Below are positions 1 through 9,007 of a stretch of DNA of 64,000 nucleotides, one piece after another. The stretch comes from Halorhabdus sp. BNX81 (lineage in GTDB: Archaea > Halobacteriota > Halobacteria > Halobacteriales > Haloarculaceae): contig NZ_CP107254.1 in the NCBI RefSeq assembly GCF_029229925.1, forward strand, positions 2,666,001 to 2,730,000, read 5' to 3'. A program made the translations under genes and the position numbers. Numbering within the stretch: position 1 is the first letter of the stretch; each line of letters starts with the position of its first letter. The notes beneath the pieces were generated by a model, which had not been told where the DNA came from, made no database searches, and saw nothing but the letters and a program-made list of their open reading frames with translations.

Positions 1-948
1 CGTGTAGGCCCACCAAGTGAAGAAAAACGGATGATCGCGACGGCTGAGGTAATAAGCCAGGATAGCGACCGTCAACAGGAACCACCAGGCTGAAAAGCCC
101 CAGAGAACGATCGCGAGCAGTTTCATGCTCGCGACGATGGGCTCGACGGCGAGGTCGAATCCGACGCCCGCCTGGAGGGCACGGATGAACCGTCCGATGG
201 CAATGACCAGGACGGCCGTCGGCGCGAGCCCGATCACGAACGTCGGCGCGAGTTTCTCCTCCGGCAACGACTCGTAGGCGTAGCGATGGAGGATGATCGA
301 GCCGAAGAAAATGAACATGAAGCTCCCGACGCCGAGCGCCATCAATGAGACGACGAAGATGAACTGGCCGAGTGCACTCCCGGCGTAGTAGTTTTCGACC
401 AGCCAGAACCCCAGCAGCGGGATCACGAGATGCGAAACTGGGGGGATATACCACGCGAACACACCGTGGTGGGAGCCGATATTATCATTGGCAAACATGA
501 TCGTGACCAACAGGAGTCCGAACCCGAAGATACCGATACTGCCAGTCACGAACAGCCCGACCAGCACTGATTCGAGAACAGGGGCCGGAAGAACACCCTG
601 CATCGTCCGAGCAATGCCAACACCGAGAACGATCAGCGTAATCGGCATCGTCGGGAAGAACTGACTCCGGATCGGATGTGACAGATCCGTCCGGACCTGA
701 TCCGGGTGGGTCACGATTCGGAGTACCCAGGGGATGGTGAAGACGACCGTCAGAATGGCCGTCAACACGACGAAAAACTGTGCAAGCGTGGCGACCGGCC
801 CGAGCGAGTACTCGGCAGCGACCAGCGCCAGGGCCACACCCAAGGCACCGGTCCCCATCGTCGAACCGAACCACTGCGGTCCAAAGTACTCCGGGATACC
901 GGCCAGCCGCGACTCCGTCCGTCCGGTCCGTGTCGTCGATGCGCTCAT
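1..948 (-). CDS. TDT/TehA-SLAC1 family anion transporter (3' end outside window)
   Basis: Reading the minus strand from the ATG at 948 gives at least 316 codons without a stop, so the gene runs off the left edge. The product is an integral membrane protein with many hydrophobic helices. Its N-terminus contains GIPEYFGPQWFGSTMGTGAL, which resembles the TDT family (tellurite resistance/dicarboxylate transporters, TehA, SLAC1), where a Phe-rich start and a GTG motif precede ten helices. The family moves anions such as C4-dicarboxylates, sulfite or chloride; the substrate here cannot be told. The coding frame was worked out by hand because the stop lies outside the window. Confidence 0.75.
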   Translation of the reverse strand, partial: MSASTTRTGRTESRLAGIPEYFGPQWFGSTMGTGALGVALALVAAEYSLGPVATLAQFFVVLTAILTVVFTIPWVLRIVTHPDQVRTDLSHPIRSQFFPTMPITLIVLGVGIARTMQGVLPAPVLESVLVGLFVTGSIGIFGFGLLLVTIMFANDNIGSHHGVFAWYIPPVSHLVIPLLGFWLVENYYAGSALGQFIFVVSLMALGVGSFMFIFFGSIILHRYAYESLPEEKLAPTFVIGLAPTAVLVIAIGRFIRALQAGVGFDLAVEPIVASMKLLAIVLWGFSAWWFLLTVAILAYYLSRRDHPFFFTWWAYT

Positions 949-1635
949 AGTCTTGTGTATTCATCCAAATACTACCCAATAATACGGATAAGGATTCCGA
1001 TCAGTAAATCAGCTACAAACAATCAGGAACGAAAGACACCGGCACGAGCAACGACGGTGCGGGTCTCGTCGAACGGTTGAATCGTCCCCCCCGAAGGCGA
1101 CAGATCGGTTATGAGTGCTTGTGGCCCACCGCACCGGGCGCGAGCGTCGGAATGCCACCAGTTTCCGAGCCTGGCTGTTGTACGTATGTCACAAGGATAC
1201 GCAGGACCCTGTCACCAAGAGTAGCTATTTTGAGGGTGTCCTAACGGTGTTACGCCTATATTTATACGTATCCAACCCATAGTAATGGTCGAATAAGACA
1301 AGACCGGCGAAGGCAACCCTACCGGCATGCGCCGTCGCGTCCACGACTGAGACGTGGGATAGCAAGCGCGACCTCGCCCACCAGAGAAGAGAGCGGGCAA
1401 TCGATACCGCGGCCAATGTGATCGTCACGCCGGACGACGGGTCCAAGTCCGACGGCGAATTGCTGGTCGCCAGTAGTAGGATGTCGTCGGCGTGGGAGTG
1501 CCCCCGCGGATCGAACGCGATATCGTCGATCGGGGCGGGGCCAACAGTTACCAGTATGTGCCGATTTCATGCGTTTTAGGCGCTCTAACGCCATATTTCG
1601 AGCGATTTATGCCGCTACAGTCGAATATATATGTG
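949..1635. other. 687-base intergenic region, no supportable gene
   Basis: Short ORFs exist on both strands but none looks like a known protein or has haloarchaeal acidic composition. There is an AT-rich patch around 1256-1270 with a TTTATA box at 1261-1266. The ATG that would suit a leaderless start (1285) is followed by a stop after three codons, so this promoter-like site has no visible gene. Near 1607-1612 a TTTATG string sits about 27 bases before the next gene and is its likely TATA box. Confidence 0.6.
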
Positions 1636-1980
1636 ATGTCGAAATCCGACGAACTCGCCGAGATGAAGCAAAGTCTCCACCAACTCGTTGGCGAAGCCGA
1701 GAACCTCGAAGGGTTCGCCGGCTACGTCGAAGCCACAGAGAGCCCGGGGGCGCTCGATACGAAGACCAAGGAACTCATGTCCCTGGCTGTCGGGTGTGTG
1801 GCGCGGTGTGAACACTGCGTCCTCTGGCACATGGACGGCGCGCTCGAGGCCGGTGCGACCCGCGAGGAGGTCATCGAGACGCTCGAAGTCGCCGTCCTGA
1901 TGGGCGGCGGTCCGGCGATGACCTACGCGATCGAGGCCTACGAGATCCTCGAGGAACTGGAAGCCGAGAAAGGCGCCTGA
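1636..1980 (+). CDS. AhpD/carboxymuconolactone decarboxylase-family thiol protein
   Basis: A 114-residue protein of the AhpD-like fold. It carries the full AhpD active-site pattern E-x11-C-x2-C-x3-H: Glu46, Cys58, Cys61 and His65, in CVARCEHCVLWH. In mycobacteria AhpD is a disulfide-relay protein reduced by a lipoyl domain and lipoamide dehydrogenase, and it in turn reduces AhpC. The start at 1636 is chosen because a TTTATG box lies about 27 bases upstream (leaderless pattern) and the family homology starts there; the open frame continues upstream to 1492 with unlikely sequence. Only 22 bases separate it from the lipoyl-Lpd gene, so co-transcription is likely. Without a peroxiredoxin nearby its substrate is unknown; it could also be a general hydroperoxidase-like thiol protein. 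Confidence 0.85.
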   Translation: MSKSDELAEMKQSLHQLVGEAENLEGFAGYVEATESPGALDTKTKELMSLAVGCVARCEHCVLWHMDGALEAGATREEVIETLEVAVLMGGGPAMTYAIEAYEILEELEAEKGA

Positions 1981-2002
1981 GGACTCCCCTCCATTATTTC
2001 AG

Positions 2003-3853
2003 ATGTCAACAGCCTTTGCAGTCCCTGATCTCGGTGACGGGGCCACGGAGGGCCGACTCGTCGCCCTCGAGGTCGCGGCCGGCGAGACGGTCGCCGAGGG
2101 CACGCTCCTCGCCGAGGTCGAGACCGACAAGTCGATCGTCGAGGTGACCGCCCCTGAGACGATGGCGATCGAAGCGTGCGCCGCCGCGGAGGGCGAGGAC
2201 GTCGAAGTCGGCGAGACGCTGTTCACTTACGAGGCCGCCGATCCCGACGACGTCCCCGAGAGTGGAGACGCCGAGGGTGGCGAACCCACCGAACCGCCGG
2301 AACCCACCGAGGACAGACCGTCGGAACCCGACGACGACTCCGCCGACGCTGTCGGTGTGGCCACCCAGCCGACAGGCGGGGCGTCCGAACGGACGGTCCG
2401 ACCCGTCGGCGAGGGCACCCCGGCGGACGTCCCGAGTCCGGGCAGCGTCGAGGGCGTCCCCGAACAGACCGACGTCCTCATCATCGGGGCCGGCCCCGGG
2501 GGCTACGTCGCGGCAATTCGGGCCGGCCAGCTCGGCCTGGACGTGACGCTGGTCGAAGACGACGCCGTCGGCGGGACCTGCCTCAACTACGGATGTATCC
2601 CGTCGAAGGCGCTCATCCACGGTGCAGACATCGCCTACGAGGCCGCTAACGCCGAACACCTCGGGATCAGCGCCGACCCGACCGTGGACGTCGAGCAGCT
2701 GACGGGCTGGAAGGACGACGTCGTCGACCAGCTCACCGGTGGCGTCGAGCAACTCTGTCACGCACAGGGCGTCACCGTCGTCGATGGCGTCGCCGAGTTC
2801 GTCAACAACCGGCGGGCGAAGATCACGACCGACGACGGCGAGACGGCAATCGACTTCGGGAACGCGATCGTCGCGACGGGGAGCCGGCCGATCGAGATCC
2901 CCGACTTCCCTTTCGACAGCGAGTACGTCCTCGATTCGCGTGACGCCCTCGCCCTGGACGAGCGGCCCGATTCGCTGGTCGTCATCGGCGCTGGCTACAT
3001 CGGGATGGAACTCTCGACGGTCTTCGAAAAACTCGGGACCGACGTCACGGTCGTCGAGATGTTCGACGACGTCCTCAGTGGCTACGACGACGACATCTCC
3101 CGGCTCGTCCGGGAGCGCGCCGCCGAGTTCGGCATCGACTTCCGGTTCGGCGAGATGGCCGCGAGCTGGGAAGAGACTGACGACGGTATCGTCGTCCATA
3201 CGGAGGACGAGGACGGGGATCGCAACGCGCTCGAAGCCGAGAAGGTCTTCGTCGTCGGCGGCCGCGAACCCGTCACCGACACCGCGAACCTCGAAGCGGC
3301 CGGGATCGAACTCGACGACGAGGGCTTCGTCAAGACCGACGCCCAGGGCCGGACGACCTGCGAGCGCATCTTCGCGATCGGCGACGTCGTCGGCGAGCCC
3401 ATGTTGGCCCACAAAGCCAGCCGGGAGGGCGAAGTCGCCGCCGAGGCCATCGCCGGCGAACCCTCCGTCCTGGACTATCAGGCGATGCCCGCGGTCGTCT
3501 TTACCGACCCCGAGGTCGCGACCGTCGGGATGACCGAAAACGAGGCCCGCGACGACGGGTACTACCCGGTCGTGGGCCGGATGCCCCTCGCGAGCAACGG
3601 CCGGGCGCTGACGCTTGGCGACACCGAAGGCTTCGTCCGCATCGTCGCCGACCGACGCACGGAATTGATCCTGGGCGCACAGATCGTCGGCCCGAACGCC
3701 TCCGAGTTGATCGCCGAGGTCTCCCTCGCCATCGAGATGGACGCCCGCCTGTCCGACATCGCCGAGACCGTCCACACCCACCCGACGCTCTCGGAAGCCG
3801 TCATGGAGGCCGCCGCGAACGCCCGTGGTGAGGCGATCCATACCGCGAACTGA
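2003..3853 (+). CDS. lpdA: Lipoyl domain fused to dihydrolipoamide dehydrogenase
   Basis: A 616-residue fusion. Residues 1-80 form a biotinyl/lipoyl domain with the attachment motif ETDKS, so Lys43 is the predicted lipoylated residue. Residues 80-153 are an acidic Pro/Glu-rich linker. From about 155 on is a complete flavoprotein disulfide reductase: GAGPGG FAD fingerprint at 162-167, redox disulfide Cys193/Cys198 in GGTCLNYGCIPSK, a second nucleotide-binding fold (VIGAGYIGMELS), and the C-terminal catalytic HTHPT (His593) with Glu598. The enzyme should oxidise dihydrolipoyl groups with NAD+, or run in reverse. Similar fusions are known in bacteria (for example the meningococcal P64k protein). 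No E1 or E2 genes are adjacent; instead AhpD precedes it and lipoate ligase genes follow, which suggests that its own lipoyl arm is the substrate. Confidence 0.95.
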   Translation: MSTAFAVPDLGDGATEGRLVALEVAAGETVAEGTLLAEVETDKSIVEVTAPETMAIEACAAAEGEDVEVGETLFTYEAADPDDVPESGDAEGGEPTEPPEPTEDRPSEPDDDSADAVGVATQPTGGASERTVRPVGEGTPADVPSPGSVEGVPEQTDVLIIGAGPGGYVAAIRAGQLGLDVTLVEDDAVGGTCLNYGCIPSKALIHGADIAYEAANAEHLGISADPTVDVEQLTGWKDDVVDQLTGGVEQLCHAQGVTVVDGVAEFVNNRRAKITTDDGETAIDFGNAIVATGSRPIEIPDFPFDSEYVLDSRDALALDERPDSLVVIGAGYIGMELSTVFEKLGTDVTVVEMFDDVLSGYDDDISRLVRERAAEFGIDFRFGEMAASWEETDDGIVVHTEDEDGDRNALEAEKVFVVGGREPVTDTANLEAAGIELDDEGFVKTDAQGRTTCERIFAIGDVVGEPMLAHKASREGEVAAEAIAGEPSVLDYQAMPAVVFTDPEVATVGMTENEARDDGYYPVVGRMPLASNGRALTLGDTEGFVRIVADRRTELILGAQIVGPNASELIAEVSLAIEMDARLSDIAETVHTHPTLSEAVMEAAANARGEAIHTAN

Positions 3854-3878
3854 CTCTGCCCACGTCACTCTCCCCACT

Positions 3879-4151
3879 ATGCCACCACGAGCTTCGAAGA
3901 AAGTACCCGACGGCAAACTCGTCCGCGTCGACGTCGCGGCCGACGACCGGATCGAGGACGTCCGAGTCACCGGCGACTTCTTCGTCGAACCGCCCGCGGC
4001 GCGCGCCGACATCGAAACCGCGATCGAGGGACAGTCCGTCGAGGTCGACCGCGAGACGATCCTGACGGCCGTCGAGGACATCGACGCGACGCTGATCGGC
4101 TTCTCGGCCGCTGACGTCGCCGATCTGACGATGGAGGCTCTCGATGACTGA
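3879..4151 (+). CDS. lplB: Lipoate-protein ligase accessory subunit (LplA C-terminal domain, LplB-like)
   Basis: A 90-residue protein beginning 25 bases after the lipoyl-Lpd gene. The segment GKLVRVDVAADDRIEDVRVTG followed by a helical second half resembles the detached C-terminal domain of lipoate-protein ligase A. In Thermoplasma acidophilum this domain is a separate protein (LplB/CTD) required together with LplA for lipoate adenylation. The gene overlaps lplA by 8 bases (4144-4151), which fits a two-subunit enzyme made in equal amounts. The role is inferred from similarity and context rather than from a catalytic motif, because the domain has none. Confidence 0.75.
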   Translation: MPPRASKKVPDGKLVRVDVAADDRIEDVRVTGDFFVEPPAARADIETAIEGQSVEVDRETILTAVEDIDATLIGFSAADVADLTMEALDD

Positions 4152-4929
4152 GAAATCTGCGGCTGAGACACGCCAGACCGACGAGCCCTGGACGATTATC
4201 GACTCGGGGACCTACAGTGAGGCCACCCAGCAGGCGCTCGAACGCGTCCTGCTCGATCGCGTCGCACGCGGCGAGATCGGGCCGACGCTGCGGATCTGGT
4301 ACCGCGACTCGCCGGCGGTCGCGCTCGGGCGCTTCCAGGCCTACGCCGACGAGGTCGCCCCCACGTACGTCGAACGCGAGGGAATCGACGTCGTCCGGCG
4401 AATCACTGGCGGCGGCGCGATGTTCGTCCAGCCGGGGGCGGTCGTCACCTTCTCGCTGTACCTGCCCGCCGGGATGGTGAGCGACGACATCCGGCAGAGC
4501 TACGCCGACCTCGATCAGTGGGCCATCGAGGCGCTTCGGGATCTGGGCGTCGATGTCGCCCACGAGCCACTGAACGACATCGCTCACGCCGAGGGCAAGA
4601 TCGGTGGGTCAGCACAGCGTCGCACCGATGGCGCGGTCCTCCATCACACGACGATGAGTTACGACCTGGACATCGCGGAGATGTTGCGGGTTCTGCGCGT
4701 CGGCGAGGAGAAAGTCTCGGACAAGGCGATCGCCTCCGCCGAAAAGCGAGTCGCCCGGATCGCCGATCACGTCGAAGCCTCCCGATCAGCCGTCATCGAT
4801 GCGCTGAAACGCGGGGTTCGCGAGCGGGCGGGCGCGACCGAGCGCTCGCTCACTGACGACGAACGTGCGAGCGCTCAGGTACTCGTGAAGGATCGATTCG
4901 GGACCGCAGCGTGGAACCGACAGCTCTGA
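4144..4929 (+). CDS. lplA: Lipoate-protein ligase A catalytic subunit
   Basis: A 261-residue member of the biotin/lipoate A/B protein ligase family. It has the lipoate-pocket motif RRITGGGAMF (canonical RRxSGGGxV/F) and the catalytic-lysine region GKIGGSAQRR, followed by HHTTMSYDLDI. It should activate lipoate with ATP and transfer it to the lysine of a lipoyl domain, most obviously Lys43 of the Lpd fusion two genes upstream. It lacks the long C-terminal domain of E. coli LplA, which is supplied by the overlapping upstream gene. This is the last gene of the four-gene plus-strand cluster. Confidence 0.9.
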   Translation: MTEKSAAETRQTDEPWTIIDSGTYSEATQQALERVLLDRVARGEIGPTLRIWYRDSPAVALGRFQAYADEVAPTYVEREGIDVVRRITGGGAMFVQPGAVVTFSLYLPAGMVSDDIRQSYADLDQWAIEALRDLGVDVAHEPLNDIAHAEGKIGGSAQRRTDGAVLHHTTMSYDLDIAEMLRVLRVGEEKVSDKAIASAEKRVARIADHVEASRSAVIDALKRGVRERAGATERSLTDDERASAQVLVKDRFGTAAWNRQL

Positions 4930-5397
4930 GACCATGTTCTATCCGCGGTAACCGAAGGGTCGAAAGCCCCTCGGACGACCAGGCAAGGACGACAGAACCA
5001 GTCCAATCAATACGGCAACACGGCCGCGAAAATGGTCGCATCCACGGGACCATTCTGACCGCCGACGCTACGGGTTCGTGTCCGAACGTGTCGTATCAAC
5101 AGTTCGATAGATAGAGGCGCTTGGCTGTTCGACCCGGGGCACCACCGTTTTGGCGATAAACAATCGTGGACATTGCGGCAATCGTTGCCGTTTTCCGGGC
5201 CCAGCGACGACTCAGCAGTAATGACCGCCCACAGCGAGTGTCGACCGACGACAAGCCCCCGAAAGGGGGGCCACCGGCCGTGCGGACACCCCATTTTGAG
5301 TCGACCCGAGCGAATGTGGGACGCGGTCGATCGAACAGGAGTGTGACCGGGACATGAAAGCGACTCGGCCCGTCGAATCCGTCGGAAGTGAACGGCA
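4930..5397. other. 468-base intergenic region, nothing recognised
   Basis: There is no ORF with recognisable homology and no clear TATA box at the right distance before the MFS start. A 15-codon ORF (5354-5401) ends in an ATGA overlap with the MFS start codon, but without a promoter at a fitting distance it may be chance. Confidence 0.5.
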
Positions 5398-6648
5398 ATG
5401 ACCGAGCGCGGTGGATCGGGCCGTGGGCTGGTTCTCCTGAGCGTCGCCGCTGGGTGGCTGTTCGCCCAGGGGTTGCGCTTTGTCCTACCGGGGATTCTGC
5501 CGACGATCACGGCGTCGTTCCCGTCCACGAGTGATACCCAGGCCGGGATCGCCATCACGGTGCTGTGGGCGACGTACGGCATCATGCAGTTTCCGGCCGG
5601 CATCGCGGCCGACCGGCTCGGCGAGGCGCGGGTGCTGACGGCGAGTTTGCTCCTGGGAGCGGCCAGTCTGATCGCGTTCACGTTCACCCCAGTGTTCGGG
5701 CTGTTCGTGGTCGCGACCGGGCTCTTCGGGGGGGCGACCGGACTCTACGGTCCGCCACGGGGAACCTTGCTCGCCCGCGTCTTCGCCGATCGAGCCGACC
5801 GGGCGATCGGGCTGACGCTCGCGGCCGGCAGCCTGGGGGCGGCCGTCCTGCCTGCGCTCGCCTCGCTCGTGGTCGACGGATTCGGCTGGCGGGCGACGCT
5901 CGGCCTCGCGGCCCCCGGTTTCGCTCTGGCTGGCATCGCGGTCCATCTCACGGCCGGGCGTGCCGAGAGCGAACGCGAAAGTGAGACGGAGGATGTCGAC
6001 GACACCAGTGACACTACCGACGATTCGGCTGCCACACAGTCGATCGGAGCGTCGCTGTCGGTCGCCGCGAAGTCGATCTGGAATCGCCAGGCGGGGCTGG
6101 CGACGCTCGCGGCGATCGTGATGTACTTCGGGTATCAGGGGATCACCGCCCTCGTCACCACGTATCTCGTCGATCACAAGGGCTTCGTCCAGTCCGAGGC
6201 CGGCGTGCTGTTCGGTGGCCTGTTTCTCGTGGGCGCACTCTCCCAGTGGCTGGCCGGCCGGATCGCCACGAACCGCCGGTCCGCGCGGGTGTTGGCCGGG
6301 ATCGCCGCCGTCAGCGTCCTGCCGCTGGTCGGACTCGTGGTCTTCGATCACCGCCTGCTCGTCGCGGGGAGTGTGCTCCTGATCGGCGTTCGGATGGGCT
6401 TTGCACCCGTCTCGAACGCGTTCATCATCCGGTGTCTCCCGCCCGACGTCGAGGGGACCGCCTGGGGCGTCGTCCGAACGGCGCTGTTCGTCGTGAGTTC
6501 GCTCGCCTCGACCATGGTAGGCGTGTTCGCCGACGCCGGCCAGTTCGACGGCGCGATCCTGGGGCTCGCGGGACTCACCGGCGTGGCCGCGATGCTCTAT
6601 CTCGGGTTGCCGTCGTGTCAGGCTCGCCGCCTGCTCGATCGCGTCTAG
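5398..6648 (+). CDS. Major facilitator superfamily transporter
   Basis: A 416-residue membrane protein with two blocks of about six hydrophobic helices separated by a hydrophilic acidic loop near residues 180-215, the classical 6+6 MFS layout. The loop after helix 2 contains GIAADRLGEARVL, a version of the MFS signature GxxxDRxGRR, and the second half repeats a weaker form (LAGRIATNRRSARVL). It is a secondary transporter, probably an exporter or nitrate/sugar-type permease; the substrate cannot be assigned. The gene stands alone, with its 3' end facing the aconitase gene. Confidence 0.85.
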   Translation: MTERGGSGRGLVLLSVAAGWLFAQGLRFVLPGILPTITASFPSTSDTQAGIAITVLWATYGIMQFPAGIAADRLGEARVLTASLLLGAASLIAFTFTPVFGLFVVATGLFGGATGLYGPPRGTLLARVFADRADRAIGLTLAAGSLGAAVLPALASLVVDGFGWRATLGLAAPGFALAGIAVHLTAGRAESERESETEDVDDTSDTTDDSAATQSIGASLSVAAKSIWNRQAGLATLAAIVMYFGYQGITALVTTYLVDHKGFVQSEAGVLFGGLFLVGALSQWLAGRIATNRRSARVLAGIAAVSVLPLVGLVVFDHRLLVAGSVLLIGVRMGFAPVSNAFIIRCLPPDVEGTAWGVVRTALFVVSSLASTMVGVFADAGQFDGAILGLAGLTGVAAMLYLGLPSCQARRLLDRV

Positions 6649-6787
6649 TGGAACGCCACCGCGACGCTCATGTGGTAGCAACCGACGGACGAATCACCGG
6701 TGGGTGACTGACTTGAGTCCACTCTATCGAGGGCGACGATCGACTCGGCGTCGTCCATGACGCCGGAGCGGTAAATCGAGGTGGCCG

Positions 6788-6794
6788 AAAAAAA
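6788..6794 (-). terminator. T-run terminator after aconitase gene
   Basis: Seven consecutive A on the plus strand give a T7 tract on the minus strand, 17 bases past the aconitase stop codon. Oligo-T tracts are the usual intrinsic termination signal of archaeal RNA polymerase. Confidence 0.5.
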
Positions 6795-6810
6795 CAGTGC
6801 GGCGACGCGT

Positions 6811-8784
6811 TCAGTCGTCGGCCGGCGTCGCGTCGCTCGCGTCGTCGGCGTACTTCATTTTCGTGTGTGGCAGCTTGCCACCGTCGGCCAGAATCTCACG
6901 TTCGCGGTCGGAGGCGTCGAGCGTCGCCGTGGCCTCCCACTCGTCGTTGACGCGAACCGTGAACTCCTCGGCACCCGACCGGACGGCAGCGGCGACGTCC
7001 TCGACGATCTCGATATCGTCGCCCTGATCGATCTTCTCGTAGGTCTCCTCGTCGATCTCTAAGGGCAGCAGGCCGAAGTTGAACAGGTTCGCCTTGTGGA
7101 TTCGCGCGAAGCTCTGGGCGAGGACGCCCTCGACGCCGAGATACATCGGGCAGAGAGCGGCGTGCTCACGTGAGGAGCCCTGACCGTAGTTCTCGCCGGC
7201 GACGAGGAACCCGCCGTCGGCCTCCAGGGCGCGGTCGGCGAAGGTCTCGTCGACCCGCGAGAGGGTGAACTCCGAGAGCTTCGGGACGTTCGAGCGATAC
7301 ATCAGGATGTCCTGGGTCGCCGGGATGATGTGGTCGGTCGTGATGTTGTCGTCCATCTTGAGCAGCGCCGACCCTTCGAGCCGTTCGTCCATCGGATCCT
7401 TCAGCGGCACCTCGCCGATGTTCGGGCCCTTGATGAGTTCGTCGTCGACCGCGTTCTCGGGCTCGATGATGTCCGTGTCCGCACCGTAGTACTCATCGGG
7501 GAGTTCGAAGCCGGGGTAGTCCATGTCGAGTTCGTCAGCCAGGTCGCGCGGATCGATGATCTCGCCGGCGATGGCCGCCGCGGTGGCGACCTCCGGCGAA
7601 CAGAGGTAGACCTTGTCGTCCTCTAAGCCCGACCGTCCCTCGAAGTTGCGGTTGAACGTCCGCAGGCTGACCGAATCGCTTGCGGGGACGTGGCCGATCC
7701 CGATACAGGCCCCGCAGGTCGATTCGGAGAAGTTGACGCCGGCGGCCATCATCTCGGAGGCCCACCCTTCGCGGGCGAGCATCTCGGAAGCCTGTTTGGA
7801 GCCGGGTGCGACGATCATCTCCGTGGTCGGGTCGATCTCGCGACCCTCCAGCATCTTCGCCGACGGAAGGATGTCCTCGTAGGCCCCGTTGGTACACGAG
7901 CCGATGATGACCTGTTCGACGTCCTCGCCCGCGACCTCACGCACCGGGACGATGTTGTCGGGCATCGACGGCGTCGCGATCAGCGGTTCGAGTTCGGAAA
8001 GGTCGACGACGATCTGGTCCGCGTACTCGGCGTCCTCGTCCGGGCCGATCTCGACGTAGTCCTCGCCGCGACCGAGGCGTTCGAGGTAATCCTTGGTCTC
8101 CTCGTCGGTCGGGAAAATCGACGTCGTCGCGCCGAGTTCCGTCCCCATGTTGGTGATCGTCGTCCGCTCGGGCACCGTCAGCGACTCGACGCCCGGTCCG
8201 GAGAACTCCAGGACCTTGCCGACGCCGCCCTTGACCGTCAGTCGGCGAAGGAGTTCGAGGATGACGTCCTTGGCGGTCGCCCACGCGGGCAACTCGCCCT
8301 CCAGGCGGACGTTGACGATTTCGGGCATCTCGATGTAATAGGCCCCGCCTCCCATCGCGACCGCCAGATCGAGCCCGCCGGCACCGATCGCCAGTTCGCC
8401 CAGCCCGCCCGGCGTCGGGGTGTGGCTGTCCGAGCCCAGCATCGTCTTGCCGGGCTTGGCAAAGTGTTCCTTGTGAACCTGGTGGCAGATGCCGTTACCC
8501 GGCCGCGAGAAGTACGCGCCGTACTTGCCGGCCGCAGACCGCAGGAATCGGTGGTCGTCGGTGTTCTTAAAGTCGAACTGATAGGTCTGGTGGTCACAGT
8601 ACTGGGCGGCGAGTTCAGTCTGGGCCTCCTCTAGGTCCAGCGCCTCGAACTGCAGCCACACGAGCGTGCCCGTCGTGTCCTGTGTGAGTGCCTGATCGAT
8701 CTCGATCCCGATCTCCTCGCCGGGGGTGAGGTCCCCGTCGACGAGGTGATCGTCGAGAATCTTCTCTGTGAGCGTCTGTCCCAT
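6811..8784 (-). CDS. acn: Aconitate hydratase
   Basis: A 657-residue aconitase that interconverts citrate and isocitrate in the TCA cycle. The three ligands of the [4Fe-4S] cluster are visible as Cys297 (IGSCTNG) and Cys357/Cys360 (STCGACIG). The substrate-binding string SDSHTPTPGG is at 118-127, and the C-terminal swivel domain carries GENYGQGSSREHAA. The start MGQTLTEKIL at 8784 is preferred over the longer frame: a TATA box (GGATTTATGT) at 8811-8820 lies 27-36 bases upstream, which gives a leaderless transcript, and homologues start here. The gene is monocistronic and divergent from dut. Confidence 0.95.
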   Translation of the reverse strand: MGQTLTEKILDDHLVDGDLTPGEEIGIEIDQALTQDTTGTLVWLQFEALDLEEAQTELAAQYCDHQTYQFDFKNTDDHRFLRSAAGKYGAYFSRPGNGICHQVHKEHFAKPGKTMLGSDSHTPTPGGLGELAIGAGGLDLAVAMGGGAYYIEMPEIVNVRLEGELPAWATAKDVILELLRRLTVKGGVGKVLEFSGPGVESLTVPERTTITNMGTELGATTSIFPTDEETKDYLERLGRGEDYVEIGPDEDAEYADQIVVDLSELEPLIATPSMPDNIVPVREVAGEDVEQVIIGSCTNGAYEDILPSAKMLEGREIDPTTEMIVAPGSKQASEMLAREGWASEMMAAGVNFSESTCGACIGIGHVPASDSVSLRTFNRNFEGRSGLEDDKVYLCSPEVATAAAIAGEIIDPRDLADELDMDYPGFELPDEYYGADTDIIEPENAVDDELIKGPNIGEVPLKDPMDERLEGSALLKMDDNITTDHIIPATQDILMYRSNVPKLSEFTLSRVDETFADRALEADGGFLVAGENYGQGSSREHAALCPMYLGVEGVLAQSFARIHKANLFNFGLLPLEIDEETYEKIDQGDDIEIVEDVAAAVRSGAEEFTVRVNDEWEATATLDASDREREILADGGKLPHTKMKYADDASDATPADD

Positions 8785-8810
8785 ATCGTCCGGAGACAGG
8801 CCACGCATGG

Positions 8811-8820
8811 ACATAAATCC
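8811..8820 (-). promoter_or_regulatory. TATA box of aconitase gene
   Basis: On the minus strand the sequence reads GGATTTATGT, centred about 30 bases before the ATG at 8784. This spacing fits a leaderless transcript and supports that start. Confidence 0.6.
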
Positions 8821-9007
8821 CCGGTGTTGGCGCGAATGCTGCGGGTTCGCCGTCCGGCGGTTTTCCGAACCCCGGTGATCGACCGTGAAAATCGAGTGCG
8901 GGCGCACGATCACGGGACTGGAACCGCCGCGGCATGGTAGCACAGGGGTCGTCGTTGTGTCCGTGGGCCCGGAACGTTCTTTGTCGTCGTCCCCGATTCC
9001 GAAGACG

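Noticed and set aside
2006-4171. A 721-residue minus-strand ORF over the lipoyl-Lpd gene
   Set aside because: High GC gives long open antisense frames; the composition is Arg/Gly-rich and the plus strand has all catalytic motifs of Lpd.
5354-5401. A 15-codon mini-ORF overlapping the MFS start as ATGA
   Set aside because: No TATA box at the proper distance was seen; kept out of the mini-ORF set because ATGA overlaps arise readily by chance.
7690-8634. A 314-residue plus-strand ORF within aconitase
   Set aside because: Antisense shadow; aconitase has all cluster cysteines on the minus strand.
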